Part shown: one piece after another, positions 55,329 through 63,331 of the stretch
How positions within the stretch are numbered: position 1 is the first letter of the stretch
Layout of the letters: each line of letters starts with the position of its first letter
Assembly (NCBI GenBank): GCA_024128875.1
Contig: JAMYFF010000010.1
Span: 62,001 to 126,000, forward strand
DNA length: 64,000 nucleotides
Direction: 5' to 3'
Origin: Salinilacustrithrix flava
Lineage (GTDB): Bacteria; Actinomycetota; Acidimicrobiia; Acidimicrobiales; Salinilacustritrichaceae
The notes under the pieces: model-generated
The model's input: only the letters and a program-made list of their open reading frames with translations
The model's database searches: none
Told to the model about the DNA's origin: nothing
Translations under genes and position numbers: made by a program

Positions 55329-56618
55329 TCAGTGGGCGGCGGCGAGGGCCTGCTCGAGGTCGGCGATGAGGTCCTTGGGGTCCTCGATGCCGATGGACAG
55401 GCGCACGACGTTCGCCGGCGCACCGGCGGCCTCGAGCTGCTCGGGCGAGAGCTGGCGGTGCGTGGTCGAGGCCGGGTGGATCACCAGGGACCGGGTGTCG
55501 CCGAGGTTGGCCACGTGGGTGAACAGCTCGAGGGAGTCCACGAACTTCACGCAGGCGTCGTAGCCGCCCTTCAGTGCGATGGTGAACAGCCCACCGGCGC
55601 CCTTCGGGCAGATGGTGGCCATGCGGTGGTGGTACGGCGAGGACTCGAGGCCGGCGTAGGTGACGGCATCGACGTGCTCGTTGCCCTCGAGCCAGCCGGC
55701 GACCTTCTCGGCGTTCTCGACGTGGCGGGCCATGCGCAGGCTCAGCGTCTCGATGCCGAGCAGCGTGTAGTGGGCGCCCTGGGGGTTCATGGTCATGCCG
55801 AGATCGCGCAGGCCGACCGCGATGCCGTGGAAGGTGAAGGCCATGGGGCCGAGGGCCTCGGCGAACACCAGGCCGTGGTACGCCGGCTCGGGCTGGGAGA
55901 GCGACGGGAACTTGTCCGAGGCCATCCAGTCGAACGTCCCGGAGTCGACGATGACGCCGCCGGTGACCGTGCCGTTGCCGGTGAGGTACTTGGTCGTCGA
56001 GTTCACCACCAGAGTGGCGCCGTGCTCGATCGGGCGGCACAGGTACGGGGTGGCCGAGGTGTTGTCGACGATGAGGGGCACGCCCTGGGCATCGGCGATG
56101 GCCGCGATGGCGGGCAGGTCGGTGATGTAGCCGCCCGGGTTGGCGATGGACTCGCAGAAGATGGCGCGGGTGTCGTCGTCGCAGGCCGCGGCCACTGCGT
56201 CGGTGTCGTCGAAGTCCACGAAGGTCGCCGACCAGCCGAAGCGCTTGATCGTCTGGGAGAACTGCGTGATCGAGCCGCCGTAGAGGCGGGTGGACACCAC
56301 GACGTTGCGCCCCGGGGCCATCAGCGGGAACAGGGCCATGAGCTGGGCGGCATGTCCCGAGGAGCAGGCGACGGCGCCGGCACCGCCCTCGAGCGCGGCC
56401 ATGCGGTTCTGCAGCGCCCACACCGTGGGGTTGGTGAGCCGGGAGTAGATGAAGCCGACCTCTTCGAGGTTGAACAGCTTGGCGGCGTGCTCGGCGTCGC
56501 GGAACGCGAACGACGTGCTCTGGTAGATCGGCACCTGCACGGCGCCGGTGGCCGGATCGGGCTCGGTGCCGGCGTGCACGAGCATGGTGTCGAAGCCGTG
56601 GTTGGGGCCGTCGGTCAT
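55329..56618 (-). CDS. metY: O-acetylhomoserine sulfhydrylase (MetY type)
   Basis: PLP enzyme that makes homocysteine from O-acetylhomoserine and sulfide, for methionine synthesis. The 429 residues have the Cys/Met-metabolism family blocks: VPIYQSTSFAFRDAEHAA, FIYSRLTNPTVWALQNRMAALEGG (in parts), SSGHAAQLMAL, the PLP aspartate in PLIVDNTSATPYLCRP and the PLP lysine in NSTTKYLTGNGTVTGG (about 207). The length and STTKYLTGNG favour MetY over cystathionine gamma-synthase. It would use sulfide made by the sulfite reductase at 22986. The ATG at 56618 has GAGGAA upstream. No acetyltransferase gene (metX) is adjacent. Confidence 0.94.
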   Translation of the reverse strand: MTDGPNHGFDTMLVHAGTEPDPATGAVQVPIYQSTSFAFRDAEHAAKLFNLEEVGFIYSRLTNPTVWALQNRMAALEGGAGAVACSSGHAAQLMALFPLMAPGRNVVVSTRLYGGSITQFSQTIKRFGWSATFVDFDDTDAVAAACDDDTRAIFCESIANPGGYITDLPAIAAIADAQGVPLIVDNTSATPYLCRPIEHGATLVVNSTTKYLTGNGTVTGGVIVDSGTFDWMASDKFPSLSQPEPAYHGLVFAEALGPMAFTFHGIAVGLRDLGMTMNPQGAHYTLLGIETLSLRMARHVENAEKVAGWLEGNEHVDAVTYAGLESSPYHHRMATICPKGAGGLFTIALKGGYDACVKFVDSLELFTHVANLGDTRSLVIHPASTTHRQLSPEQLEAAGAPANVVRLSIGIEDPKDLIADLEQALAAAH

Positions 56619-56707
56619 CGGAGGTTCCTCTTCGTCGCATGGGGCGGGGTGGTGCGTCGACCGTAGGCCATCGACGTCGCTGTCCGGCACCGATCCCGGG
56701 CGCGACG

Positions 56708-56739
56708 GAGCCCGGACGGGGGCGGGGCCGTCCGGGCTC
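56708..56739. terminator. 12-bp hairpin after the secreted Ser/Pro/Gln protein gene
   Basis: GAGCCCGGACGG (56708-56719) pairs perfectly with CCGTCCGGGCTC (56728-56739) around an 8-nt G-rich loop. It is 17 bases past the stop of the minus-strand gene at 56756. No U-tract. Confidence 0.7.
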
Positions 56740-56755
56740 TCGTCGGGAGCGGCGC

Positions 56756-57259
56756 TCAGCTGTCGATGGAGTCGATGCTGTCGACCGAGGCCGGGCTGTC
56801 CGGCGAGTCGTCGACCGACGGGGCGGGAGCGGGCGCCGGGGCCGAGGCGGGGGAGTCCGGCGAATCTGCCGCCGGTGCGGGCGGGGGCGCCGGGGTCTCC
56901 TGGGCCGGTGAGACCTGCGCGGGGGCGGGGGCAGAGGGAGCGGACTGCATCGACGGTGCGGACTGCACCGAGGGAGCCGACTGGACGGACTGCGCCGAGG
57001 GAGCCGACTGCACCGAGGGTGCCGCCGGGCTGGCCGGGCTCGTCGGTGCGCTCATCGACTGGATCTCCGCCACCGGCGCCGGGAGCACCGAGAGCGGTGC
57101 GCTGAGGGCGCTGATCTGGCGGTCGATCTCCTGGAGCTCGACCGAGCTGGGCGGGGTGCTCGAGCTGTCGGCTCCGGCGAGGGCGACGGAGCCGAAGCCG
57201 GCGCCGAGCGCAGCGCCGCCGACCACGGCGGCCTTCCAGGTGAGTGTGCGTCGCATCAT
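56756..57259 (-). CDS. Secreted low-complexity Ser/Pro/Ala/Gln protein
   Basis: 167 residues with a signal peptide (MMRRTLTWKAAVVGGAALGA, cleavage near LAGADSSS at about 31). The mature part begins with a short conserved-looking helix (SSVELQEIDRQISALSAPLS) and is then disordered: SVQSAPS-type repeats (about 75-105), a Pro/Ala stretch, and an Asp/Ser tail with DSPDSPAS twice and DSIDSIDS at the end. It could be a wall-associated or surface spacer protein. The ATG at 57259 overlaps the stop of the phosphotransferase gene (ATGA), and GAAAGGAAG precedes it. I recognise no family. Confidence 0.7.
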   Translation of the reverse strand: MMRRTLTWKAAVVGGAALGAGFGSVALAGADSSSTPPSSVELQEIDRQISALSAPLSVLPAPVAEIQSMSAPTSPASPAAPSVQSAPSAQSVQSAPSVQSAPSMQSAPSAPAPAQVSPAQETPAPPPAPAADSPDSPASAPAPAPAPSVDDSPDSPASVDSIDSIDS

Positions 57260-58581
57260 GCACTTCCTTTCGTCAGGGGGAGGGGGTGACGGTTCCCACT
57301 CTCGGGGTCGACCGTGAGGCCGTCGTGAGGAGCGGCTGAGAAACCCCTCATGTCGGTCCACGGTTCGACGAGGGCGGTGGCGTCGGCCACGACGGCGGCG
57401 ACCCGCTCGGGCCAACCCTCGTGCTGCACGCGGTAGGGGCCGGTGGCCAGGCCGACCAGCACGGAGGCGACCGCCACGTCGATCGCCTCGGCGCCGACCA
57501 GCGCCGCAGCGTGGTCGTGCAGGGCGCGGACGTGGTCGTGCAGCCGCTCGGCAGCCGGGCTGCCCACGTCGAGGCCTCCCGCCCGGAACCGCAGGTGCCC
57601 GATGAGGGTGGCGAGGTCGTCGACCGGGTCGCCGATCGCCAGGTCGTCGAGGTCGAGCAGCCCGGTGACCGAGCCGTCGCGGTCGACGATGAGCTGGCCC
57701 TCGTGCAGATCCCCGTGGACGGCGACGCCGCTGCGTGCCGCCACGGGCTCGGCCTCGGCGGCGAACCGGGCGGTGAGCACGTCGAGGGCGGGCCCGAGCT
57801 CGGGCGCCACGGTCGCCACGAGCTGGGCGTGCCCGATGCCATCGGCGACGCGGCCGGCTCGGGTGGCGAGGCCGGTGGGATCGGCTCGGTGGATGCGCTC
57901 GAGGAGATCCCCGAGGGCCGCGGGCGCCGGCCATCCGGGAAGATCGGCCTTGATGCGCTCGCGGAACGTCGTGCCCGTGAGCGCACGGAGGACCACGAGG
58001 CCCCGTGCCGGATCCGTCGCCAGCACCTCGGGCACGGGCAGGCCGACGGCGAGGAGGCGCTCGTGCCGGTCGACCAGCTCGGGGACCAGCGCCGGTGGGA
58101 CGGCCTTGAGGTAGGCGACCGCGTCGTCGCCGGTGAGGCGCACGACGGCCCGCTCGGTGGGCCGGTAGGAGACGACCTCGACGGCGGGTCGAGCGCCGGT
58201 GATCGAGCCGACGAGATCGTCGGTGCGTCCGGGCGTGACGGCATCCTCGAGCCCGACGACGACGGGGTCGAAGGGCCACCGCCACACCGACGCCACGAGC
58301 TCCAGCCCGCCCGCCTCGGCCACGACCGGGACGGCGCCGGGGAGGGCACCGGACCGGTGCGCGGCGGCGAGCAGGGTCTCGTCCCGCCGGCGGCCGTCAC
58401 CCCAGGTCACGTCACCCCGGTAGCGGACGACCAGGTCCGAACCGGGTCGGTACTGGACCTGGGACGTGCGCGCTCCGTGCAGCGTCCCCCCGGCGGCGCG
58501 CACCGCCGCGGCCAGCACGTCCGTCGCGCCGGTGCCGGTGAGGTGGGCCACCGCAGGCACGGCGGGGTCGTCGATCTCCAC
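57256..58581 (-). CDS. APH-fold phosphotransferase with an altered catalytic loop
   Basis: A 441-residue APH/choline-kinase-fold protein. The N-lobe (YRPGSDLVVRYRGDVTWGDGRR) is unusually long and seems to hold two lobe-like halves, with a second YRPTERAVVRL repeat near 165. The catalytic loop reads VHGDLHEGQLIVD: His and Asp are kept, but the metal-binding Asn of HxDxxxxN is Gln. The DFG-like motif is GLLDLDDLAIGDP. The GTG at 58581 with GGGAGGA upstream is chosen; an ATG at 58641 would overlap the divergent gene at 58626. It is coupled to a secreted protein gene, which hints at an envelope substrate. Confidence 0.8.
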   Translation of the reverse strand: MEIDDPAVPAVAHLTGTGATDVLAAAVRAAGGTLHGARTSQVQYRPGSDLVVRYRGDVTWGDGRRRDETLLAAAHRSGALPGAVPVVAEAGGLELVASVWRWPFDPVVVGLEDAVTPGRTDDLVGSITGARPAVEVVSYRPTERAVVRLTGDDAVAYLKAVPPALVPELVDRHERLLAVGLPVPEVLATDPARGLVVLRALTGTTFRERIKADLPGWPAPAALGDLLERIHRADPTGLATRAGRVADGIGHAQLVATVAPELGPALDVLTARFAAEAEPVAARSGVAVHGDLHEGQLIVDRDGSVTGLLDLDDLAIGDPVDDLATLIGHLRFRAGGLDVGSPAAERLHDHVRALHDHAAALVGAEAIDVAVASVLVGLATGPYRVQHEGWPERVAAVVADATALVEPWTDMRGFSAAPHDGLTVDPESGNRHPLPLTKGSA

Positions 58582-58625
58582 GTCGCCATCCTCCCGATGG
58601 GCGGTGAGAGCGGTGTGAGAGGACC

Positions 58626-59096
58626 GTGAGAACCTTCTCATCGTCGCCTCACGCGGGCCTCACCCGGCGAGGGGCACCATGGGGCGTGCTCTGGAGGACC
58701 CTCGGTGCCCTGCTGCTCGGCGCCGTCGTCGCCGTGGTGGTGGCCAACGCCGTCATGGCGCTCGGCAGCGACGAGGGCCCGCGCCCACCCGGCGCGATCG
58801 AGCTCACCCCGAACCCCGGCGAGGCGGCCGACCCCGAGGAGCCCGGATGGCCGGCCGGGCCGGGCGACGACGAGCCCGCGGTGGTCATCCCGCCACCGGT
58901 GCACCTCGATCCGCTGCCGGCAGCTGAACCGACGACACCGCCGCCACCGCCGCCACCACCGCCTGCGCCGACCGCGCCTGCTCCTGCGCCCGCACCACCT
59001 CCCGACGCCGACGATGACGACGCCGACGATGACGACGCTGACGACGACGACGGTGATGCCGACGACCTCGACGATGACGGCGATGACGACGACTGA
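58626..59096 (+). CDS. Single-pass membrane protein with Pro-rich linker and poly-Asp tail
   Basis: 156 residues: a basic N-terminus, one membrane helix (about 22-46, WRTLGALLLGAVVAVVVANA), an extracytoplasmic acidic/Pro-rich part with a run of prolines (about 105-125) and a tail in which about 30 residues are nearly all Asp (DADDDDADDDDADDDDGDAD). The tail could bind calcium or other cations. The GTG at 58626 is tentative; a later GTG near 58686, just before the helix, is an alternative. It precedes the histidine kinase by 11 bases, so it may be a ligand-sensing accessory of that two-component system. No family recognised. Confidence 0.65.
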   Translation: MRTFSSSPHAGLTRRGAPWGVLWRTLGALLLGAVVAVVVANAVMALGSDEGPRPPGAIELTPNPGEAADPEEPGWPAGPGDDEPAVVIPPPVHLDPLPAAEPTTPPPPPPPPPAPTAPAPAPAPPPDADDDDADDDDADDDDGDADDLDDDGDDDD

Positions 59097-59107
59097 GATC
59101 GCCTGAG

Positions 59108-60601
59108 GTGCGCCGGACGCGTGACCGACGGGGCCGGATCCTGGGCAGCGCCCGTGCCCGAGTCCTCATCGGCGCGCTCGCGCTGCTGGCGGGCACGATC
59201 GCGGTGTCCATCGTCGTCGACCGCGCGCTGCTGCTCGCGCAGCTCGACGAGCGGATCGACGCGAACCTCGCCCAGGAGGTCGCGGAGTTCGAGCAGCTGG
59301 CCCAGGGGATCGACCCCGACAGCGGGGAGCCCTTCGGCTCCGACGTCGCCGCCATCTTCGACACCTTCTTCGCCCGCAACATCCCCGACACCGACGAGGT
59401 GTTCCTGGGTCTCGTCGACGGTCGGCCCTACCTCCGCAGCCCGGACGCGCCCTACCCGCTGGAGGACGTCGCCTCCCTCGTGGCGTCCTGGGGCTCCGCT
59501 CGCGAACCGGCGTACGGCAACGCGTCCACACCCGGCGGCGACGTCCGGTACCTCGTGGTGCCCGTGGTGGTGACGGGCGGTGAGCGGGAGGGAACGTTCG
59601 TGGTGGCGCGCTTCCCGGCGGCCGAGCGGGCCGAGGTCGACGATGCCGTCCGGGCCGCTGCCACCGTCGGCCTCGTGGCGTTCCTGGTCGCCGCGGCGGC
59701 CGCATGGGCCATCGCCGGGCGGGTGCTCGCACCGCTCCGGGACCTGGCGCACGCGGCAGACGCCGTGCGGGAGGACAACCTCAGCGAACGGATCCCGGTG
59801 GACGGCAGCGGCGAGCTCGCCGAGCTGACGCAGACGTTCAACGCCATGCTCGACCGGGTCGAGGGTGCCTTCGCCACCCAGCGGTCCTTCCTCGACGACG
59901 CCGGCCACGAGCTGCGCACGCCGATCACGGTGATCCGCGGGCACCTCGAGCTCGCTGCGTCCGACGAACCCCTCGGCGAGGCCACCCGCGAGGTCGTGTT
60001 CGACGAGCTGGACCGCATGACCCGGATCGTGGAGGACCTGCTCCTGATCGCGAAGGCCGAACGGCCCGACTTCGTCGTGCCCGGCCCGGTCGATGTCGCC
60101 GACCTCACCCACGAGATCGTCGCCAAGGCCAGCCCCCTCGTGGACCGGGAGTGGGAGGTGCGGGCGGAGGCGGTCGTGGTCGCGCAGCTCGACCGGGAGC
60201 GGATCACGCAGGCGTGGATGAACCTGGTGCGCAACGCCGTCCAGCACACGACCGACGGCCAGCGCATCACCGTGTTCTCCGTGGTGGCCGGCGAGCACCT
60301 GGAGCTCGGCGTGAGCGATCAGGGCGAGGGCGTGCCGGCCGAGGACCGCGACCGGATCTTCGACCGGTTCGGCCGGGGGGCCTCGGCCCGACGCACCCGC
60401 AGCGACGGCGCCGGGCTGGGCCTGGCCATCGCCACCGCGATCGCTGCCGCCCACGGCGGTCGGGTCGACCTGCGCGACACGCCCGGGGGCGGCGCCACGT
60501 TCGTCCTCTGCCTGCCGGCAGCGGCCGTCGAGACCCCCACGACCCCGACCGTCGTGGAGGACGAGCGAACCGAGGAGGAGCTGCCGTGGCCCGCATCCTG
60601 A
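59108..60601 (+). CDS. Sensor histidine kinase
   Basis: A 497-residue membrane kinase. Two helices (about 14-36 and 182-206) flank an extracytoplasmic sensor domain of about 145 acidic residues. HAMP follows (RVLAPLRDLAHAADAVREDN), then the dimerisation/phospho-acceptor box FLDDAGHELRTPITVIRGH (His about 262) and the ATPase domain with N-box NLVRNAVQHTT, G1 SDQGEGVP and G2 GAGLGLAIATAIA. It is of the EnvZ/PhoR type. The start is the GTG at 59108. Its last 16 bases overlap the response regulator gene. It probably senses an envelope signal, as the acidic membrane protein just upstream suggests. Confidence 0.93.
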   Translation: MRRTRDRRGRILGSARARVLIGALALLAGTIAVSIVVDRALLLAQLDERIDANLAQEVAEFEQLAQGIDPDSGEPFGSDVAAIFDTFFARNIPDTDEVFLGLVDGRPYLRSPDAPYPLEDVASLVASWGSAREPAYGNASTPGGDVRYLVVPVVVTGGEREGTFVVARFPAAERAEVDDAVRAAATVGLVAFLVAAAAAWAIAGRVLAPLRDLAHAADAVREDNLSERIPVDGSGELAELTQTFNAMLDRVEGAFATQRSFLDDAGHELRTPITVIRGHLELAASDEPLGEATREVVFDELDRMTRIVEDLLLIAKAERPDFVVPGPVDVADLTHEIVAKASPLVDREWEVRAEAVVVAQLDRERITQAWMNLVRNAVQHTTDGQRITVFSVVAGEHLELGVSDQGEGVPAEDRDRIFDRFGRGASARRTRSDGAGLGLAIATAIAAAHGGRVDLRDTPGGGATFVLCLPAAAVETPTTPTVVEDERTEEELPWPAS

Positions 60602-61248
60602 TCGTGGAGGACGAGGACCGGATCGTGTCGTTCCTCACCAAGGGCCTCGAGGCCAACGGGCACTCCACCATGGCCGTCGGCGACGGGATCACGGCCGCGG
60701 CGGTGGTCGACGACGCCAGCTTCGACCTGATGATCCTCGACATCGGCCTGCCGGGGAAGGACGGGTTCGCCGTGCTGCAGGAGATCCGCGAGCGCGGCGT
60801 GCGCCTGCCCGTCATCGTGCTGACGGCACGGGATGCCACGTCCGACACCGTCACCGGGTTCGATGCCGGCGCCGACGACTACGTCACCAAGCCGTTCCGC
60901 TTCGAGGAGCTGCTGGCCCGGGTCCGGGCCCGGCTGCGCGACCAGGGGACCACCGAGCAGACGCTGCTGGAGGCCGGCTCCGTCGTGCTCGATCTGCGGC
61001 GGCGGACGGTGTCGGTGGACGGCCGCAGCGTCGAGCTGTCGTCACGGGAGTTCGCGCTCGCCGAGGCGCTGTTCCGGCACCCCGGTCAGGTGCTGTCGCG
61101 CGAGCAGCTGCTGTCGATGGTCTGGGGCTACGACTTCGAGCCGGAGTCCAACGTCGTCGACGTGTACATCGGCTACTTGCGCCGCAAGCTCGGTGCGGAC
61201 CGCATCGAGACCGTCCGGGGGATGGGGTACCGGCTGCGCGCCGGGTAG
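60586..61248 (+). CDS. Response regulator, OmpR/PhoB type
   Basis: 220 residues: receiver domain (about 1-120) with ILIVEDEDRI, the phospho-acceptor aspartate in LMILDIGLPGKDG (about 53), the Thr in IVLTARDA and the Lys in YVTKPFRFEEL; winged-helix DNA-binding domain (about 130-220) with VELSSREFALAEALFRHPG, VLSREQLLSMVWGYDFEPESNVVDVYI (in parts) and RIETVRGMGYRLRAG. It is the cognate regulator of the overlapping histidine kinase. The GTG at 60586 has GAGGAGG 7 nt upstream. It ends 2 bases before the convergent DUF3048 gene. Confidence 0.95.
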   Translation: MARILIVEDEDRIVSFLTKGLEANGHSTMAVGDGITAAAVVDDASFDLMILDIGLPGKDGFAVLQEIRERGVRLPVIVLTARDATSDTVTGFDAGADDYVTKPFRFEELLARVRARLRDQGTTEQTLLEAGSVVLDLRRRTVSVDGRSVELSSREFALAEALFRHPGQVLSREQLLSMVWGYDFEPESNVVDVYIGYLRRKLGADRIETVRGMGYRLRAG

Positions 61249-61250
61249 CC

Positions 61251-62333
61251 CTACCGGGACTCGGCGCTGCCGGGCGGGGCGATGGCCACCCAGGTCGGGC
61301 CGGGCGTGAGCAGCACCGGCTCGCCGTCGGGGCCGGTGTAGGTCGTCACGTCGCCGACGGTGGGTCGGGACCAGCGGGCCTGGACGAGGCGCCCGGCACT
61401 GAGCACCCAGGCGTCGCCCTCGCCGACGAGCTGGGCCTCCACGATCGGGAACCCGGCGGCGTCGCAGCACTGCACCTCGGCGTAGGGCGTGAACTGGACG
61501 ATGACGTTGGGTGGGGCGACGCGGGTGTCCGTCGCGTCGACGTGGGGTGTGTCGCGCTGGCTGCGGGCCCAGCCGCTGCCGTCCCACTCGTAGTCGACGG
61601 GCGCGCTGCCCGGCCCCCCACCGAACGCGATCCGCACTCCGGTGGCCGGGTCTCCGGTCGGCTCGACGTCGGCGGGCCGGTACCGGAACAGGGCCGGCGG
61701 TGGCCGCTCCTCGCTCGCCACCGCTGCGCGCAGCGCGCCGGTGGAGCTCATCAGGTTGTACGGCGCGGGTCGATCTCCGGCCCGGTCGTAGGCGCCGGTG
61801 GCGGCATCGAGCCCGACGTCGACGACGGCGGCGCCGCGGACCTGTGCGACGACCCCGGCGTTGGCCCCGGACCACGCGAAGAGCGGGCGGTTCAGGGGCT
61901 CCATCAGGAGCAGGTCGGTGGTGCGGGCCGAGCGGATCGGGCCCACCGGATCGGCGTCCTGGGAGTGGAAGAGCGCGAGGAAGCGGGTGACGCTGCCCTC
62001 CACCATCTCCTCGTACACCACGTCGGCCTGGTTGATCCCGGCCTGAGGGCGTCCGCCCCGACCGGTGCGGGGCTCGGCGTTGTCGATCTTCACCGCCAGG
62101 ACCGGCTGCTGGGCTCGGGCTGCGTCGTCCACCGGTTGGCCGGTGAGCGGGTAGCCGGGCTCGGTCGTCGTCGTGGTCGAGGTCGTCGTCGTGGTGGACG
62201 TGGTGGTGGAGGTGACGGCTCGCTCGGCGGGCTCGTCACCGCCTCCGCCGAGCGCGATGACCACGATGGCGACGGCGATGACGGCGAGCACGCCGGCGAC
62301 GATCGCCCACTGGCGTGAGGTGAGCTGGGGCAC
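61251..62333 (-). CDS. Membrane-anchored DUF3048 protein
   Basis: 360 residues: short cytoplasmic N-terminus, one membrane helix (about 8-29, WAIVAGVLAVIAVAIVVIAL), a Thr/Ser-only linker (about 42-58) and an extracytoplasmic DUF3048 domain. Family blocks are YPLTGQPVDDAARAQQPVLAVKIDN (in parts), AGINQADVVYEEMVEGSVTRFLALFHSQ, VGPIRSARTTDLLLMEPLNRP and a C-terminal VIVQFTPYAEVQC then VLSAGRLVQARWSRP. The role of the family is unknown; it is common in actinobacteria and Firmicutes. A vicinal Cys pair (CCDAAG) could be redox-active. The GTG at 62333 fits the family. Confidence 0.92.
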   Translation of the reverse strand: MPQLTSRQWAIVAGVLAVIAVAIVVIALGGGGDEPAERAVTSTTTSTTTTTSTTTTTEPGYPLTGQPVDDAARAQQPVLAVKIDNAEPRTGRGGRPQAGINQADVVYEEMVEGSVTRFLALFHSQDADPVGPIRSARTTDLLLMEPLNRPLFAWSGANAGVVAQVRGAAVVDVGLDAATGAYDRAGDRPAPYNLMSSTGALRAAVASEERPPPALFRYRPADVEPTGDPATGVRIAFGGGPGSAPVDYEWDGSGWARSQRDTPHVDATDTRVAPPNVIVQFTPYAEVQCCDAAGFPIVEAQLVGEGDAWVLSAGRLVQARWSRPTVGDVTTYTGPDGEPVLLTPGPTWVAIAPPGSAESR

Positions 62334-62398
62334 CTGCGCGACCGTAGCGACGGCGGTGCCAGGTCTTCGGCATCGTCGGCGGCGGGTACGGACCCCCC

Positions 62399-62599
62399 AT
62401 GTCCGATCAGTCGAACCACCACCAGACCGGCGACCTCGGCGAGCTGCTCGGTCTCGACGCCGCCAGCGAGCTGCTCGGCGTCCCGGTCGAGCAGGTCCGC
62501 GCCATGGCCGACCAGGGCCTCATCACCCGCCACGACCGTGAGGGCGGCCCCGGCTTCCAGCGGGCCGAGCTCCTCGCGGCGCGCGACGTCGGCGGCTGA
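62399..62599 (+). CDS. Small helix-turn-helix (MerR/excisionase-like) protein
   Basis: 66 residues with a single short DNA-binding-type domain: LLGLDAASELLGVPVEQVRAMADQGLI then a basic-polar wing HDREGGPGFQRAELLAARD. This matches the HTH_17/excisionase pattern (AAxxLGVSxxTVRRWxxxGxL). It has no effector domain and no integrase nearby, so it is not clearly a phage excisionase. The ATG at 62399 has a TACGGA box 6 nt upstream, suggesting a leaderless message. It is convergent with the DsbA-like gene (6 bases between stops) and divergent from the DUF3048 gene. Confidence 0.68.
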   Translation: MSDQSNHHQTGDLGELLGLDAASELLGVPVEQVRAMADQGLITRHDREGGPGFQRAELLAARDVGG

Positions 62600-62605
62600 G
62601 ACCCG

Positions 62606-63250
62606 TCAGCTCGCCGCTCGGCGCTCGTGCATGCGGGTGAGCAGGTTGCGGATGGTGTCCACGTCCTGGGCGCCGGGGATCATGAAGGAGTCCTCGATGA
62701 CGAAGGCCGGCACGCCGGTGATCTGGCGGTCGGCGGCCCCCTCGAGGTCCGACGCCACCGCATCTCGGCCCGTGCCCGTGGCCACGGCTTCGCCGGCCAG
62801 CTCGCGGTCGGCGCCGACGTCTACGGCCCACTCGACGAGGTTGGCGGCATCGGCGATGTTGGCGCCCTCGGTGAAGTACGCCCGGAACAGCCGGTCGTGC
62901 AGCTGCGCCGCGGTGTCGGGACCGTGCTCGGACTCGACCCACGCAACCAGCGACAGGGCCGGGAGGCTCGTGACCCGCTGGGCCAGGTCGAAGCGGTAGT
63001 CGATGCCGACCTCCTCCCCGAGGGGCACGAGGCGCCCGGTCATGCCCTGGAACGCGCCGGGCCCGTACTTGCGGTCGATCGCCGTCGCCAGGTCCTTCGG
63101 CTCGGCGGTCGCCGTCGGATCGAGCTGGAAGGCGCGCCACCGGACCTCCACCTCGTCGGCGAAGTCGAGGCCCTCGAGGGCCACCTCGAGGCGCCGCTTG
63201 CCGAGGTAGCACCACGGACAGACGACGTCGGACCACACATCGATGCGCAT
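62606..63250 (-). CDS. DsbA-family oxidoreductase, FrnE-like
   Basis: A 214-residue cytoplasmic thioredoxin-fold protein. It starts MRIDVWSDVVCPWCYLGKRRLE, with the CPWC active site (about residue 11-14) typical of FrnE-like DsbA proteins and 2-hydroxychromene-2-carboxylate isomerase relatives. Later blocks are RWRAFQLDPTA, YFTEGANIADAANLVEWA and the cis-Pro segment ITGVPAFVIEDSFMIPGAQ. There is no signal peptide. It may serve in disulfide reduction or isomerisation in the cytoplasm. The ATG at 63250 fits the family start exactly. It is divergent from bioB (81 bases). Confidence 0.92.
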   Translation of the reverse strand: MRIDVWSDVVCPWCYLGKRRLEVALEGLDFADEVEVRWRAFQLDPTATAEPKDLATAIDRKYGPGAFQGMTGRLVPLGEEVGIDYRFDLAQRVTSLPALSLVAWVESEHGPDTAAQLHDRLFRAYFTEGANIADAANLVEWAVDVGADRELAGEAVATGTGRDAVASDLEGAADRQITGVPAFVIEDSFMIPGAQDVDTIRNLLTRMHERRAAS

Positions 63251-63317
63251 GCCTGCACCCAACCACAGGTGACGCCGAGGTGTTCCGGGCCCATTCGGTG
63301 CGACCGCGGGCCGACCG

Positions 63318-63323
63318 TAGGAT
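63318..63323 (+). promoter_or_regulatory. -10 box TAGGAT of bioB
   Basis: TAGGAT ends 8 nt before the ATG at 63332, predicting a leaderless or nearly leaderless bioB message. No BirA/BioR-type palindrome is apparent in the 81-base gap. Confidence 0.5.
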
Positions 63324-63331
63324 CGCCCGCC

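Noticed and set aside
58582..58641. ATG 58641 as the start of the APH-like gene
   Set aside because: It would overlap the divergent gene at 58626, while GTG 58581 has a good GGGAGGA ribosome site and keeps the recognisable protein.
59010..59090. Short tandem GACGATGACGACGCC repeats as a CRISPR or minisatellite
   Set aside because: They are in frame and encode an Asp-rich tail; there are no spacers.
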